Position numbers and translations under genes: made by a program. The notes under the pieces were generated by a model. It was not told the DNA's origin. It saw only the letters and a program-made list of their open reading frames with translations, and made no database searches. Of a DNA stretch of 64,000 bases, positions 34,826 to 47,896 are shown piece after piece. Where the stretch lies: contig RSEF01000003.1 in assembly GCA_003993805.1 (NCBI GenBank), positions 66,714,862 to 66,778,861 of the forward strand, written 5' to 3'. Positions within the stretch are counted from its first letter, which is position 1. Each line of letters starts with the position of its first letter. Origin of the DNA: Himantopus leucocephalus. Taxonomy: Eukaryota > Chordata > Aves > Charadriiformes > Recurvirostridae.

Positions 34826-37800
34826 TGCCTTTGGGTATGTCTTCTGCAGTAAGCAATTTCCCCAGACTGTTTAATCACTTTGGAGTGTTAGGATATTTTT
34901 GCACTCTATTAATGAGATTAGCTTTATTAGGCTTATCTAAAGTTTCAAAAGATGATGTCATTTTAAATGACTAAAGCAATAAATTTGAGGAGGTTTTAAA
35001 AAAAAAAAAAACCCTAACAAGTTTGCCAGTAAAGTGAAAAAGAAGCAGTCAGAACTGGCAAAAAATTCAACATGGATGAGGCAGGTTATGACTGGGAAAT
35101 ATGGAAAATTATTTGTCCAACTGCATAATGATTTAATAAAAATATGTACTTTACACAGTACAGGCTACTATATCACCATTTATACTTGTAAAAACAATCT
35201 CCTTTTATCTCTCTAGGCTGTGGAACATCTGGTAAGCAGCTTCTACTCTGCATTCTTTGTTGCCCACTAAAACTTTAAGGTTTGAGGAAAACCCATTACC
35301 CAACTTGCCCCTAAAAAGTAAATATTTTAAGAGATCCACCTAAATGTCTGAGGATAATTCACTTATTTATGGACAGGCTATTAACTTTATAGTTCAAGCC
35401 AGTTCTGCCTCAAAGGTTCTGCATCTGATGGTGGGAAACCTGTTTTTCATGGCAGATGGATGGGAGGAAGGATAGCCCTTCTCAGAAGGAACGCTTTTAA
35501 CAACTTTTGAGAACTGAGCTGTACAGTGCAACTCAATCAAATGTAGTAAGCAGATCTGAAGACTGGGCTTCTCAAAATTATTTCCACCACGACTGTCTTT
35601 GGAGGTGATTTTTCTCACAAGTATCTTCTTTCTAGCTCTTTTTTTTTCTCTCTCGCATTGAAAACTCAGCACCCAAACTCTAAAACTTTTCCTCTCTGAC
35701 CTGCCACATCAGTGTCCCTCAGGATGGTCATGCTCTTCCCCATTTTGCTCAGCTGGTGGTGCTTCCATCAGCTCCTCTCTGCTCGTATCTACAGGTGGCA
35801 CCAGGAGAGATGTGGGGCAACCATGGAGATGAGCTTGCAGGTGAGATTCAGAGGGTCTCTTTTGGAGCTTAGACTGATCTCGTTAAAAAGTGGAGGGCAA
35901 CAGGAGTGTACAAATATTATCTAGCCTGTTCTAGATCAAACCTACAGATTTAGTGCACCTACATAATCCCCCAATATTTTTATGTTCCCTTTGCTCCAGA
36001 GCAGCAAGTTTTGAAACATCCATATTTTTACATGGTTTGGCATTTGCCAACTTACTCTCAGCTCACAAAGGGTAGCTGGATGCCACGAGACAGCAGGAGA
36101 AAGAGGCAGCTCCGCAGCAGCTTTGCCCTCCAGGCACACTGCCCCGCTCTCACTTGGTCTCAGTCCTCAGGATCTGAACCCAGGGACCTGTCAGGGGCCT
36201 GAGCAGCACGACACTCAGACCTGCCTGTGCCCAGCCCTTCCAGAGGAGCCACATCAAGGCCCATATCTCAATGGCTTTGGGCTCTACCCCCTCCATAAAC
36301 TTCTAGGGCTGGGCCTGGCTTCACACCAGAGCAAATTTGTAGTGATAGGGTGACAAAAACCTATATGGGGGCTGTTGCTCTGACAGGAGAATGTCTGAGA
36401 TGCTAACCATACGGTTTTGTGTTAGGAGCCTGGGCAGGATAGGCCAAGTAGCGGCATGGTCCTAAGGATGAAAGGCATTGGAGTTACATCATTTCTAGAC
36501 ACTGAAGCATGAATCTGAAAAGGTTTTCTTCAAATTAGCATTGAAAACATATGCACAGGTCCTAAATTGAGCTCTTATGGCTCGTATGTTTTGTTATACT
36601 GGCACTTCCCGCCGCTGGCTTTGTTTAATCTTACCCAGATGTGCAGTACTACAGAGACTCAGACATAAGGCATGCACATGTACTGCTCCACCCCAGCCCT
36701 GCAAACTGTCCAACAGGTGGGATCGCTGAAGACCGATATATCCTGGTGGTACCAAATGAAGACTAGGAGGAAGATGCTCTGGGTCAACAGGAAGACACGA
36801 GGCAGGGGAAGGAAGTTCTGCTTGTTTTACAGCTAAGTGGCAGGATTCTCTGGAGGGAGCCCATGATGCCAAAGGGAAGGTACAATGCTCTCCCATGACC
36901 TCCCTCCGTTCCCCTACCCCCATCTCGACTGCATCCTCCTTCCTGACTTTGAAGAGGAGAAAGGAAGAAGATCCCTCTCTTGTTCTTCTCATGAAACAAA
37001 ACTCTCTCTCTTCCTCCTGCCCTGCGCTGTGGATGAAAAGAGAGGACAAACCCACAACATCCCCTCCCCTGGGGCTCCCGGGCAGGGTAAGAAGGCACTG
37101 CTGGCACGGGTTTCATTGTTTAACTTTAGACACACAGGACTGCATTTTTGTCCTTAGCTTTTAGCCTGTTTCTTTTTAAGAGAACATACTGGATAAAAGT
37201 CATTGCTTAGGGCGAAAAAAGACATTGGGCTTTGAGTTTCATTCAATTTATTAGTCCAAGCTGACTTGTGGTATAATTGTAATTGTGCCAGCTATCTGGT
37301 TAAATGTCCAGCTTGCTCCGGTTCTGTGACTGTTTCTCCTCAGAGTAGCTTGTAGCTGTACAGAAAGGGTACGAGCCTTAGCACTTGGGAGTAGACAAGG
37401 AAAACTATTACTTTTAGGTTCACAGGTTTTGGTATATAAAGGGTGGGGTGTTTTTAATCTGCCTGTGCTGCTCTTAAAGAGTTCTTCTTTGCCATTATTC
37501 CTTCTAAATGACCTATTGGAATCCAAACATGAAAAAAATACCTGAAAAAATCAGCAGAGAATGGCAGCAACAGCAAAACACTAACAGAGAAGTAACAATT
37601 TACCTGTAAGAAACAACTAAAACACCAGAAAATGGGATCCAGCTAAATAAATAAACTGAAGCATTAGCTTCAGCTTAGCCTGCAATAGTCCTACAGACCT
37701 AGAAAAAGGACTCGTGGTCTGTTAGCATAGCTACTGGGAAAGCAGCAGGTACTGGGAGGGGATGCTGGGATGCTCTGCCTCCGTTGGGAGCCAAGGTGGA

Positions 37801-40139
37801 GCTGGCTTTTCAGAAGCATTCATCTCCCTCTCCAGGACACCTCTCTGTGAACTTCAATGGTGGTTTTCTGGTGACTCTTTATTTGCAGACCCCATAAACA
37901 TTACGCCGGAGAGGCAGAGTACCTGATACTGCCTTAAATCCTATTGCCACTAGGCTTGTTTTTCTTAGTTACCATTCACTGGCCTTTTCGAAGTAGTCCA
38001 CAGACAGTCCAGAGGTGGAAAAGCACTGTCCTTGGACCCTCACCTGTGGCAGCAAGGGAAGGCAGAGACAGTGCCAAAGATGAAAAAGCATACACCCAGC
38101 ACGAGCAAAAATCCAGGATGGGCAAAGGTTCACAGAAAGTCCTTCGAGAACTTGCTATGCCCTTGCCCAGGAAGGTGTTTAGGACTGTCCTAGGAGCTGC
38201 GTTGGCTGCTTTTATGCCAGGAGACACTCACTTAGGAAGATCAACAAGATGGTAGAGTATATCAGAAATGCCAGAAGATGCCATAGAGGGAGCCCTGTTT
38301 CTTCTGGTACCAGACTTATATGAGGTCAGAGGCTGAAAATACTTGCCCAAGAAACAAACCTGCTCTCTTCTGATGAGAGGGACATGGCCGATTCTGCTCT
38401 ACTTCAGCCCCTCCTGAAACAGAAGAGATTTCATAACCTGCACATACATGGGATAACAAGATACCCAGAAAATACAAGTGAGAAAGGGTACATTGCTCTT
38501 GAGGTCAATGACAGCCAATTCACTGTTTTCAAAGACAGCAGCAGCAGCCCTCTTCAAAGCAGAAGTACCTCGCCAAGTGCCCACAAGGATGGTCTGATGA
38601 GGCGAGAGAGGGCTTTGTGATTTCAGGATCAGGCCATTTGGGAATGAATAAAATAGAAGGTTGTGTTATGTTGATAATATTCTTCTGTACATTTCAGTCT
38701 CCATAATGCTCTGGACACAAAGCATTTAATTTAATTAGGGATGGAACAAGAAGGCCATGTTATGGTTTTGGTTTTGAAGAACTACATTAGTCAGGTTGTG
38801 ATTTGCACAAACCAAATCAGGGATGGTTTAAATCCAGGTTCCATTTTTAGCCAAACCACTGAAGTCCAGAGGGGATAGAGGGCCCAGATAAAAGGTTTTG
38901 AGTTCAGTCTCATGTCTATAATGGACAAACTGGAGTGGTTTGGGCTTAAATTTTGCAAAACCTCATCACAGGTTTTGGTTTTGCAAAAACAAAAACAACT
39001 TGAGGTTGGTTTGGATTTCATTCCATTTGATCTGAATCACTAAATTTGGGGGAGGGGATGAGGTTGGTTAAAGGCTCCATTTATGCCCCATCTCCAGCTT
39101 TAACAGCATCATTGTGATTTTTCCTGCGATTTTTCAGGAGACAAAGAAAACCAGCCAAAAAAAAAGTAGATTATTAAGTCAGTTTAGGACTCATTTTTTC
39201 AAGATGCTAAGCAATTCTGCAAGGTATCGATCTAACACAGCTGCCAGCACCTCTACAAGATGTTGAGGGCACATGGTATTTTGTAGAGCACTAAGCCACT
39301 GGCACTGTACCTGTACCTACTGGCAGAGCTGTCACCATACCTCTGAAGCTTAGTAGTCAAGGATCTGCTCCACTGGACCAAATTTCACTGTTGTAATCAA
39401 GCATGTAAGTCCCATTCATGAAGTCAGTCAACTTGGACAGAAGAAATAGGAACGCTAAAAAGGTTAGAGATTTAGGAATTCAGATGACATTTGAAACTGA
39501 GAATTCATATTCTCTGAGCTGAAAAGTTAACACTGTGCAATACAGGCCATGTGTTGGGAATGACTGGAAAAAGAACATCTGATTCACAGTTATGCAACAA
39601 GTCATTTAAACAATGCTATTCATAGCGTAATTCAGTAATGTTTTATTATTCTTTCTTCTTCCTCTGGCTTTGTGTTGATTTTTTTCAAATGCAAATTCAT
39701 ATATAAAGCAAGTTGCTGACATTTTCAGAAATCAACCCTAGTTGTGTCCTCTAGAACAATATTTCCTCCCCCTTTTTGACTGCTCTATTTTCAGCAAATG
39801 AAAAAATAAGATATTTATATAAATATAGACATTTTCAGTGTTATCAAGAATCAGACCCAGGCTGCTAACTTTAGGTACTCTTAACTTGGAGTAGAACAAA
39901 TGTCAATACAAGGTTCATTGAAGATGCTTCATTTGCTCAAATCAACATTAGAACAGTCCTGTAGTCAACAATTACATGTCTGTAGAACACTATTGAATAA
40001 ATGAGTGAGAAGATGTTAATGAAAGGTAAAATATTTTTGTCATCTTCTTACTAGAATTTGATCAGTAGATCCCTCTTCCTATACTGCTACATCCAAACCC
40101 GTCTTTCACACTCAAGCCCTGCCTCTTAATTTTCCCCAA
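34826..40139. other. Long non-coding stretch
   Basis: An A14 tract lies at 34998-35011. The 153-codon minus-strand frame at 36594-37055 overlaps several others on both strands and lacks any domain. A degenerate patch rich in GGTTTTGG and TTTTGCAAAA words occupies about 38745-39060 and may be an unrecognised old repeat. Nothing else is recognised. Confidence 0.45.
38951..38988. repeat. Perfect 12-bp inverted repeat
   Basis: The arm TTTTGCAAAACC at 38951-38962 is exactly complementary to GGTTTTGCAAAA at 38977-38988, with a 14-base spacer. The arms are themselves nearly self-complementary, so several foldings are possible. Confidence 0.8.
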
Positions 40140-40177
40140 ATCACGGAATCACGGAATCACGGAATTTTCAGAGTTGG
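40140..40177 (-). mobile_element. CR1 LINE 3' terminus, cut by the assembly gap
   Basis: On the minus strand the element ends in three copies of ATTCCGTG, the octamer terminus of avian CR1. The first bases of the conserved 3' untranslated region (CCAACTCTGAAAATT) follow immediately inside. The rest is lost in the run of N. The octamer variant differs from that of the 11257 copy, so the two belong to different CR1 subfamilies. Confidence 0.9.
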
Positions 40178-40277
40178 NNNNNNNNNNNNNNNNNNNNNNN
40201 NNNNNNNNNNNNNNNNNNNNNNNNNNNNNNNNNNNNNNNNNNNNNNNNNNNNNNNNNNNNNNNNNNNNNNNNNNNNN
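40178..40277. other. Assembly gap of exactly 100 N
   Basis: A run of exactly 100 N is the conventional placeholder for a gap of unknown length. The flanks are two widely separated parts of a CR1 element, so the true missing length is probably much larger unless the insertion was internally deleted. Confidence 0.95.
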
Positions 40278-40340
40278 GATTGGAGTGATGTCAGCTTTCC
40301 TCCAGTCCTCCGGCACCTCTGACTGCTTCTTCTCCACATT
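40278..40340 (-). pseudogene. CR1 reverse-transcriptase fragment next to the gap
   Basis: Read on the minus strand from 40337, the frame gives EKKQSEVPEDWRKADITPI before entering the gap. The VPEDWRKADITPI segment is a hallmark of the CR1 reverse transcriptase, lying just N-terminal to the conserved finger region. In the frame from 40337 a few expected residues appear to be lost before the VPEDW. Upstream similarity fades beyond about 40340, so the insertion is 5'-truncated there. Orientation and order agree with the 3' terminus at 40140-40177, making one minus-strand element spanning the gap. Confidence 0.85.
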
Positions 40341-42045
40341 CTAAGACCTGATGATTAATTCACAGGCTATGTGGTAGAGCTGGGCCAGCAGAGATGTCTA
40401 CTCTCCACAGTTTCCAGTCCAACCTTCTCAATACATCCAGGTTTCTGAAATGCCAGGGTCTGTAAAGGAGCACTCTGGAAGACAGAGCAGATTGGAGACA
40501 CCTGTGCTCATTGTCTTATTATTCATTCCTGGTCACTGTTAATGACTGTGTTGTTTATATGTTTTCTTCTTTGTTTTGTCCTTTCTTTCCTTGCGTTCAT
40601 TTTTTCTTTTTCACCTTCTCAACTAACTTCAGACTACGCCCTTTTCCCTCAATCTCTTACCACAGCTCCCCCATATCCTTTCTCTCTCTTCCCATCCATA
40701 TACCTATACCCTTAATATCCAGTGCCCATCCCACCCTCTTCACATGGACTCATGGCCATTACATTGTTGTGCTATAATGGCAGCAAATTACCCGAAGGAG
40801 TTGCATTGCCTCCTCACAGACAAATGAAGGATTGTGGCTCCCAAGCTTTTCGGTGTGTGCTGTTTCACACACCGCCTTCATCCCTACCATCCTCAGCTGT
40901 GTACTAGCAAAGTTTTTCACTTAAAGCTATCCTGAATGCAGTTTTCAAAGACTGGAAAGCAGTAGTATGATTTCGCATTTTGTACATACATCTAGATATG
41001 TGCCTGAAACAGAAACATAACCTTACGTCTTTCCTGAGTGTGAAATAGCAGTTTATGTTGCAGTTGTAAGCTCTACTAATACCTTGGCTTTGCTACAGAT
41101 ACACTCCTACCAGATGTGTACCTGGCCTCTAAACTACAGCTTTGAGAGTAACAAGTTATTAGGCACCCTACATACTTTAGCCTGAGACCCTACAGTTCCG
41201 TTGATGTTGTCTTCAAATGCACCGGGAGCCTCACAGTGCCTTTCTGAATGGGGCATTGCCTGTTGTTAAATCCTTTATTGTTATCTGCACTGTGGAATGA
41301 GGTCCAAAGGGGCAGCAGCTTAACTTGAAAGAGCTGCTTTGGCTGTCCTGTGGTCAGCTTCTGCTCCAGCAAGTATTCTCTTATTAGGAAAAAAATGAAC
41401 TGTTTTCCTGGTGGTATGTAGTTGCCTGTTGTCTTCAGGTCCTAGACCATACTCCTTTCCTGGCAAAAGGAGGTTAAGAGCTAATTTTAATCGGTGGGGA
41501 GAAGGGGTCAAAAGTATCAGACACTTTCCCAAAATTGCTCTCAAAGAGAGTGTTTCTCAGATAAACAAAGCCAACATTGGGCTTTGATAATAGTAAACTC
41601 CTCTCCCACTTAACATTGTAAGAATTGAAGAAATTTTCGTGAGATACTGCTCAATCTCAGTGTGCAGGTAAGAGCATGAAACCTTTTAGTTGTGTGCATG
41701 CTGGGGGTATAATAATGGACTGACTCGCTGAACAAGAAGAGGATGCTGATGAACACCAGGTGATGTGCGCTAGTGGGAATGGGGAAGTGGGACATCACAT
41801 GGAGTCAAGCAGCATTTTAAAACAGAAAATTGTGATACCTACTGTGGGGAAATTCTCCTTTGTAATTCCCAAAACAGACCTGATGTTGATATATTCTGGC
41901 ATAACTAACTTACACAGCACGAATACTCACCTGGATTTTTCCAGTTCCCTACCTCAGCCTTATCCAGACTTCCAATAGCACTCTAGACTCACTATTGAGA
42001 AGACCAAGGAAAAAAACAAAAGGGTGGATAAGCAGGAAAAGCTTC
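40341..42045. other. Non-coding sequence, nothing recognised
   Basis: A pyrimidine-rich patch lies at about 40555-40720. No repeat body or exon is seen, and open frames are below 90 codons. Confidence 0.4.
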
Positions 42046-42150
42046 TTTTTACAGACAGCAAAATCAAAAAACAGAAGTCAGGGCAGATGTGAAGATTGCC
42101 CAAGACCAGAAATAAAACCCAGGTTTCACTGCTCTCACTCTGTACCCTGA
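42046..42150 (-). repeat. MIR-like SINE relic
   Basis: In minus orientation the DNA keeps the MIR order. TTTTTACAGACAGCAAAATC corresponds to the complement of the GATTTTGC/CTGTAAAA end, then GATTGCCCAAGACC (42094-42107) to the complement of the GGCAAGT core, and AAAACCCAGGTTTCA (42115-42129) to the complement of the B-box side. The core block GATTGCCCAAG is the best preserved part. Confidence 0.6.
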
Positions 42151-44854
42151 ACAAAATTTCACCTTTCCAGAACTCATGTTGAATATCAGTGGGAAAAGGA
42201 TAGTGGCAGGAAGGGCATTGCATTTCCTCAGACCTATTCAAAAAACATTTTGCTGTCATCGTAGTAATGACGGATACATGAGAGATTTGTTGGAAAAAAA
42301 GTCGAACAGAACTTTAAGATAGAGGGGTGTTAGTTTGGCAAATTTTGCCACAAAGGGTTGTGGGAATTATTTTTTCTGCCATTAACTAAGGAAATGAAAT
42401 GCAAACAAGTCTCCTTTATAACTCATTTGAGATTTTTAAGCACTGAGAACTCAAGAATTTCATTACTAACATTCCCACGGCAACTGTAACTTGTCCATAC
42501 TGCACATGTATATGGCACCATAAAAACTAACACTCCAGACAGTAATAGAAAATTTCTGAACAATACTTTTGTACTGTGGCAGTTATTGCAGAAATTAAAC
42601 TGCTGATTTCCATCATACATGTTGTATCAAAATGTCAGCCAGAAGGCTGAAGTAACATTGGATAGATTTCATTTAACCGTTAAGGCACTCTCTCAGCTTC
42701 CTAGAAGGTCCCTTAACCTCTGCATCATCCTTGAACCCTCTCCACCTTCACCCATCTTCACACTGTCCTTGGCTATGTCCGCTACTATAAGCCATGAGAT
42801 GAGAGCAGCTGCAGATTTGTTGCATGCATGGGAGGATGCAAAAGGCTGGTAGCACACCCGTTGGGATTCATCATTGACCCCGTTTCACAGAGCACAAGAA
42901 CAGGCCAAAACAAGGGTAGCATCAGTCGTGTTGGCCAACTCTTCAGTCCTACCTGAAGATTTGAGGTGTTTGATCATTCTGCTACTTGAAAAATGAAGCT
43001 TCCCCCCAGGCTGTGGGGTGAATTCTTCTCTGTTATGCATGCATCCAGCTTTCAGGGCAGTTAATCACAGGGGAAACAGAACTTTGATGTTTTTTTCACA
43101 TGGCCTCAAGGTTATGTTTGGCCACCAGGCAGGAAGTCTTGCTCAGTGCATCTGCGTTAAAAAAATACTAATAAACCTTCTGTGAAATGTACAGTGTATA
43201 ATGAGTGAGTGGTTGTGATACCATCTTTCACCTCTGCGATAGCAGCTGAGCTTGTGGAAGACAAGCTGAGTCAGGAAAAAGTTGGCTTTATCTTTATGTC
43301 TGTCCAAGAAGCACCATCTGGCATCCACAGCTGGAGAACCACTGCAAAGCTTGTCTTGGTATCACCATCTGCCATCTGGAGGTAGAACAAGCATGTAAGG
43401 TGTTTCAGGTGACCACCTTGCTTGAGTCAAACAAGGGTACTTGCAGGAATGAAAAGTGTGAACAGCATACAGGTCCCGACCGGCCATGGAGGAAGCCTTG
43501 GTGCTGGAGCACACAACTAGCAGCTGTCAGGAAGCCTGCTTTTCTTGCACCCATGTTCCCACGTTTTTTGCTCATCCTTTCTGAAACATCTCTGTCGCCT
43601 TTTGTTCTTCCACTCCCTCCAGCACTGCTGCCAGGATGAGTTTTGCTGAGCATCTGGCTCACTCCTCTCCTCCAAAAACAGTTCCCACCAGCGAAAATGG
43701 ACAGACAGACCATTGGCAATCAGGACCCCACGCAAAGCAAACCGAAGGCGTCTCTCCTATTTACAGCGCGCCTCCTCGTTCTGGCCTGCTGCCAGGGAAG
43801 GGAGCTGTGGACAGGGAGGAGATGGATGCACGGGCTGAGCAGGTCGTGGGGATGAGGGAGCTGGTAGTTTGAAGGGAAGCTGTGGATGTTGGCCAGGGAG
43901 CAAGTGGAAAGATGAAAATATGGGAGACTCCTGCTTCAACTGCATTTTTGGCAGTTGTGGGACTGTCGTTGGCTTAGAGCACTGTACATGACTGGCACAA
44001 ATAGCTGTTTGGAGGAACAAGGGAAAGGGAACACTGTATATTTCACATACAATTTGACCCACCATAATCAAATTTGTTAATAATAACCAGCAAATAGCTG
44101 AGCAGTAATGAAATGATACAGAATATGTTCTGTGGAAATTTCTAGACAGCACCAGAACTCTCATGCTGAGTTCTGTAAAACACCGCCCTTTTAAGGAGGA
44201 AAGAAGCCATTTGAAAAACAGCCTTCCCATCCTCCCATCGGTCAGATGCAGCAGATGGATTCAGTTATGGCACAATCAGTAGAACGAAGAAAGGAATTAA
44301 AAGTAATCAGGTAGTTGAGCACTAATACATCCAAGCAATAGAGTCAGGGCAGCAAAGGAGGACATATCACCAGTGACTGGGAGCTCAACAGGGAAAATGT
44401 CTGAGGGAGAGGGAGAAGAAGGAGAGGAATTTGTGGGAGAGAAACAGCAAAGCAGAGCTACAGACTCCCAGTCCTGGAGTTTCCCCAAGCAGCTCTGTTC
44501 AATGGCACCGCACAGGCACAGAATAGCTGCTCATACTGGGGAGCAAGCTTAGCTGGCCTTGGCCATGAAACAAGGTTAGGCAGATTCCCCCAGCAAACTC
44601 TGCCTTGCGTGGTGCTGGGCAGCCAGAAAACTTTGGGTCTGAAGGTACATCTACACACAGAGACCTAATAGGAATACAGAAAAAAGTTCGAGAAAGAAAT
44701 CAAGGTTGTAAGCAGTGAGGAGGGAAAGACAAGTAGCATGCTAGTCTGATTTTTGAATCAGGTAAAGTCAAGCTCCATGAACTGGCACTCAGTGATTCTT
44801 ATACATATAAATATATATGGTACTCCATGACCCACATGACGGAGAAGGGCAGAA
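42151..44854. other. Non-coding stretch
   Basis: A 27-base all-purine tract lies at 44403-44429. The 157-codon minus-strand frame at 43757-44230 is proline-rich toward its C-terminus but lacks any domain I know and overlaps three plus-strand frames. Nothing else is recognised. Confidence 0.45.
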
Positions 44855-44905
44855 CAAATGGTCTCTGCTGGCCTTACACTTCATGAATCTCTGATTTTAT
44901 GAACT
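44855..44905 (+). mobile_element. Old CR1 3' end
   Basis: AATGGTCTCTGCTGGCCTTA (44857-44876) followed by CTTCATGAATCTCTGATTTT (44879-44898) corresponds to the final bases of an L3-type CR1: a GGTCCCTTCTGGCCTTA block and then the octamer-like ATCTATGAATCTATG terminus. Only about 50 bp is recognisable, and upstream sequence has decayed or was never inserted. Confidence 0.6.
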
Positions 44906-45494
44906 TATATTTGAGAGTACAGCCCTCTGTCATGCCCAGCAAGATATGCTGCGGCTCCAGCAGCACTTCAATGGTGACCCAAGTGGGAGCCACACACAAT
45001 GAGAGTAAAGTCACAAACAACCAGGCAGCGCGACCAAAAAGTGCAATCACTTTTTATGCTACTATTTAGGAAAAATCTTAAAGATTTCCCAGTATTTTTT
45101 TCTGTATGCGAAAAAAAATAGCTGCGAGATCCAGGTCTCAGCATGGGGACGAGTATCCAGGCCATCCTGGGAAGGTTCTGCTCTGCAGCTGGTCATTTTG
45201 CACTGCTTATCTCACAGCCGCCACGCAGTGTTGTCAGCACAGTGCTGCTTCCTGACTAACGCACTCCATGAATCTTATCTACTGTCAGTGCATCATGCAG
45301 AGAGGATTTTGTTTATATACACACATGCACGTGTGACACAGAGCCCCCTGGAGCTGTGCGCGTTATAACCTGTGCTTTGACCTTTTCCCTTCACTGGCTT
45401 TGATCAGACTGTGAGATTTTTGTTAAGGACTTGCTGTATATGCAAAGTAGATTTTGAGCACCATTGTAAGGATAAAGAAGCCAGATGCTAGCTG

Positions 45495-45520
45495 AACAAA
45501 CAAATAAACAAACAAACAAA
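45495..45520. repeat. (CAAA)n simple repeat
   Basis: About six copies of a CAAA or AAAC unit with one CAAAT interruption. Confidence 0.9.
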
Positions 45521-47871
45521 ACCCAAACCGCTTCTAAAAATGGAATTTTGCTGTCACATGATTGTATTTTGGCTTCTGTTTGCAACATTTAACGATAACC
45601 ACGCTGGTGGCTGACCTTGAAGAGGCTGGCTGCAAATTTCCCTCTTTAACATTGCTGTGTTCCTCCAGGTCTTCCCATAACCCTCTTTTCTCTCCTTCAT
45701 ATTTTCCCACACGGATCATTGCATTTGCAATCATAGTATTTAAAATCGTAAACACTGAATTGTTTGCCTGCCTGCCTTGGAAACACCGCTGCCGCTCCAC
45801 CCGTGTGCACATTTGTCTGCTGTCTTTCCATTCCACTGGAGCCACTTCTGAAGCTGCGTGCCCGTTGTCCTCAAGGCTGGCTGGGGGAGTCCCAGAAGAA
45901 GTGCCCTGCCCAAGGGAAAGGTGCCCTTCACACAGCTCAGCGAGCGCACGCGGGAGCAGGGCCCCAGAGATGCCCCAGTACCAGGAGGGGTTTCGGTCAG
46001 GGCTGGTGCCTGCTCAGCCGTGGGATACAAACCATAGCTAATTAGGCTCATTCATTCCAGCCCGTGGGGAGCCAGTTGTTTTTGAAGGGAACTACGTAGA
46101 TCCTGGTCCTGCACAGAGCAGCTGTGGCCCCAGCTGGGGTTATTTGGGGTGTCAGTAGGGACGCGGTCGCAGTTCACAAACGTGTCCCAGAATGACCCAA
46201 ATGGAGAAGAGGGCTGTGGGAAAGCCTGTCCTCCCTCCCCAGGCACCCCTGTCCCGCCAGAAAAAGCCCTGGCAAGACAGAGGAAGCTGAGATCCCTCCC
46301 TCTGACTTCATTCATCCTTATTATTGTTGTTGGCTTATATTTTTGTTGCATTTGAGAGTCCTGGTCAGAAATTAATTAAGCTCATTAGACAAGGTAGTGC
46401 AAAAATAAAAGTGAAAGTTCCTGCCCCATATACACCTCTGTCACTTCTCTGTGAGTTGTGTAGGTTTTCTGACGTGCTGTCTTCCTTCCCATTTTTAAAT
46501 TTTTTACAATATTATGCTCAAAAGCCTCCAAAGCTCCACTTAAATATAAACAGCAAATTATATCTACCCAGACACAGCTGTCCTTATGCCTTCAAATAAA
46601 TTTGCAGTTAGAAACTGAACTTGGAGACATACAGTTACCTTTAAATTTTACATCACTCATCTGAAAAAGCAGTGACTGCCCAACTTTCTACAAATTACTT
46701 GTCTTGACTTTAATTCTCAAGTTATCGTACACTGAAAATGAAGAATGGAGGAGAAAAAGTGCAAGGGAAAACCTGACTGACACTTCGCTATGTGCTCTGC
46801 AGTGATCACTCCATCAGCCAAAAGGGCTGGCTTCCAGTTAAGGACTGTGACCTGTAAGGGGTTATATCACTGACAGGGATATTTCCTCTGGGCTAAAATG
46901 TTGGCATAAGAAGTCTTATAGCTCGCACTCCAAAGTAATAGCTCTGAGAAGGGCAGGTACCAGAGATGGTGGTTTTTTTAAATCTGTTATATTCCTAACA
47001 CTTGCGCAATGACCGTGACCTGAAAGGGGTGGATTTTCTGTCTTTCTCAGGCCTGATTGATTTAGATCAGAATAGTTATTTGGTTTTCAAGAAAGAGTTA
47101 TTGTTCCCATGTGCAGCAATTTTTATATGGCCAACAAAGCTTTGTGATGTTTCTAGCATATGGCGTGAGTGCATTTACTTGACAGCTCACTTTATATTTA
47201 GTCCAGAAGCTTGGGTTAGAAGTGGGAAAACACAGGCAGTGATTAGAAACTCCTTAGCTCTCACCTGGCTCTTCTCACTGACTCCCTGTGTGGCTTGAGA
47301 CGCTGGGCTAGAGCAATTTTTAAAAACAGCCTCCAAGCAGGACTGCCTAGTTTCTGGCTGGTGCGAGACACTGTAGGCCTTCTTACATTTCTGTAAAAAA
47401 TAAAACTTTTTCTTTTCCTCCTGAAGTGTTCAGCTAACAACTTAACCACCTAAAGTTTAAACATCTATATCAGTTTCCCCATTTCTAAATGTGGCATGTT
47501 AATACTAATCTGCTTCGTCAAAATGGACTAAAAATCAGTTATTCAAAATCTGTGCAGACCTTTGATGTTCATTTTGAATCGGTTCATGTTCAGTCTCTTA
47601 TTTCAATACAGAATTAAAGTCAGGTTAAGTCAGGATGTACACGTGCTATGTAGCATAAGGAGACCTTCCTTTACCGGCAACCCAGAATGGTCTGATTTCA
47701 GCCCAGTTCTAATGGCAATTGATTGAAGCGTTTACTGCGAGACCAACAAGTCCCAGCTGGAAGACTTCTTCTGCAAATGTGCAGGTTGACTGTTGCCACT
47801 TATACCGAGTGGCCTTCATACAGGATGGCTGGACAGCTGGCAGATCAGGAGCTTGATATCCTGACACATAT

Positions 47872-47896
47872 CCTTGTCACTATCAAAGTGACAAGG
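47872..47896. repeat. Perfect 10-bp hairpin
   Basis: CCTTGTCACT (47872-47881) and AGTGACAAGG (47887-47896) are exact reverse complements separated by ATCAA. Pairing does not extend beyond the arms, so the stem is too short for a typical microRNA precursor. Confidence 0.85.

Noticed and set aside
36594..37055. 153-codon minus-strand frame
   Set aside because: It overlaps four other frames in GC-rich DNA and shows no conserved motif.
43757..44230. 157-codon minus-strand frame with a proline-rich end
   Set aside because: No domain, and overlapped by several plus-strand frames. The proline richness reflects pyrimidine-rich DNA.
45562..46041. 159-codon plus-strand open frame
   Set aside because: It overlaps other open frames on both strands and has no recognisable family or splice context.
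47270..47340. MIR-like CACTGACTCCCTGTGTGGC word
   Set aside because: Only one short block matches, and the flanking parts expected of a MIR are absent.
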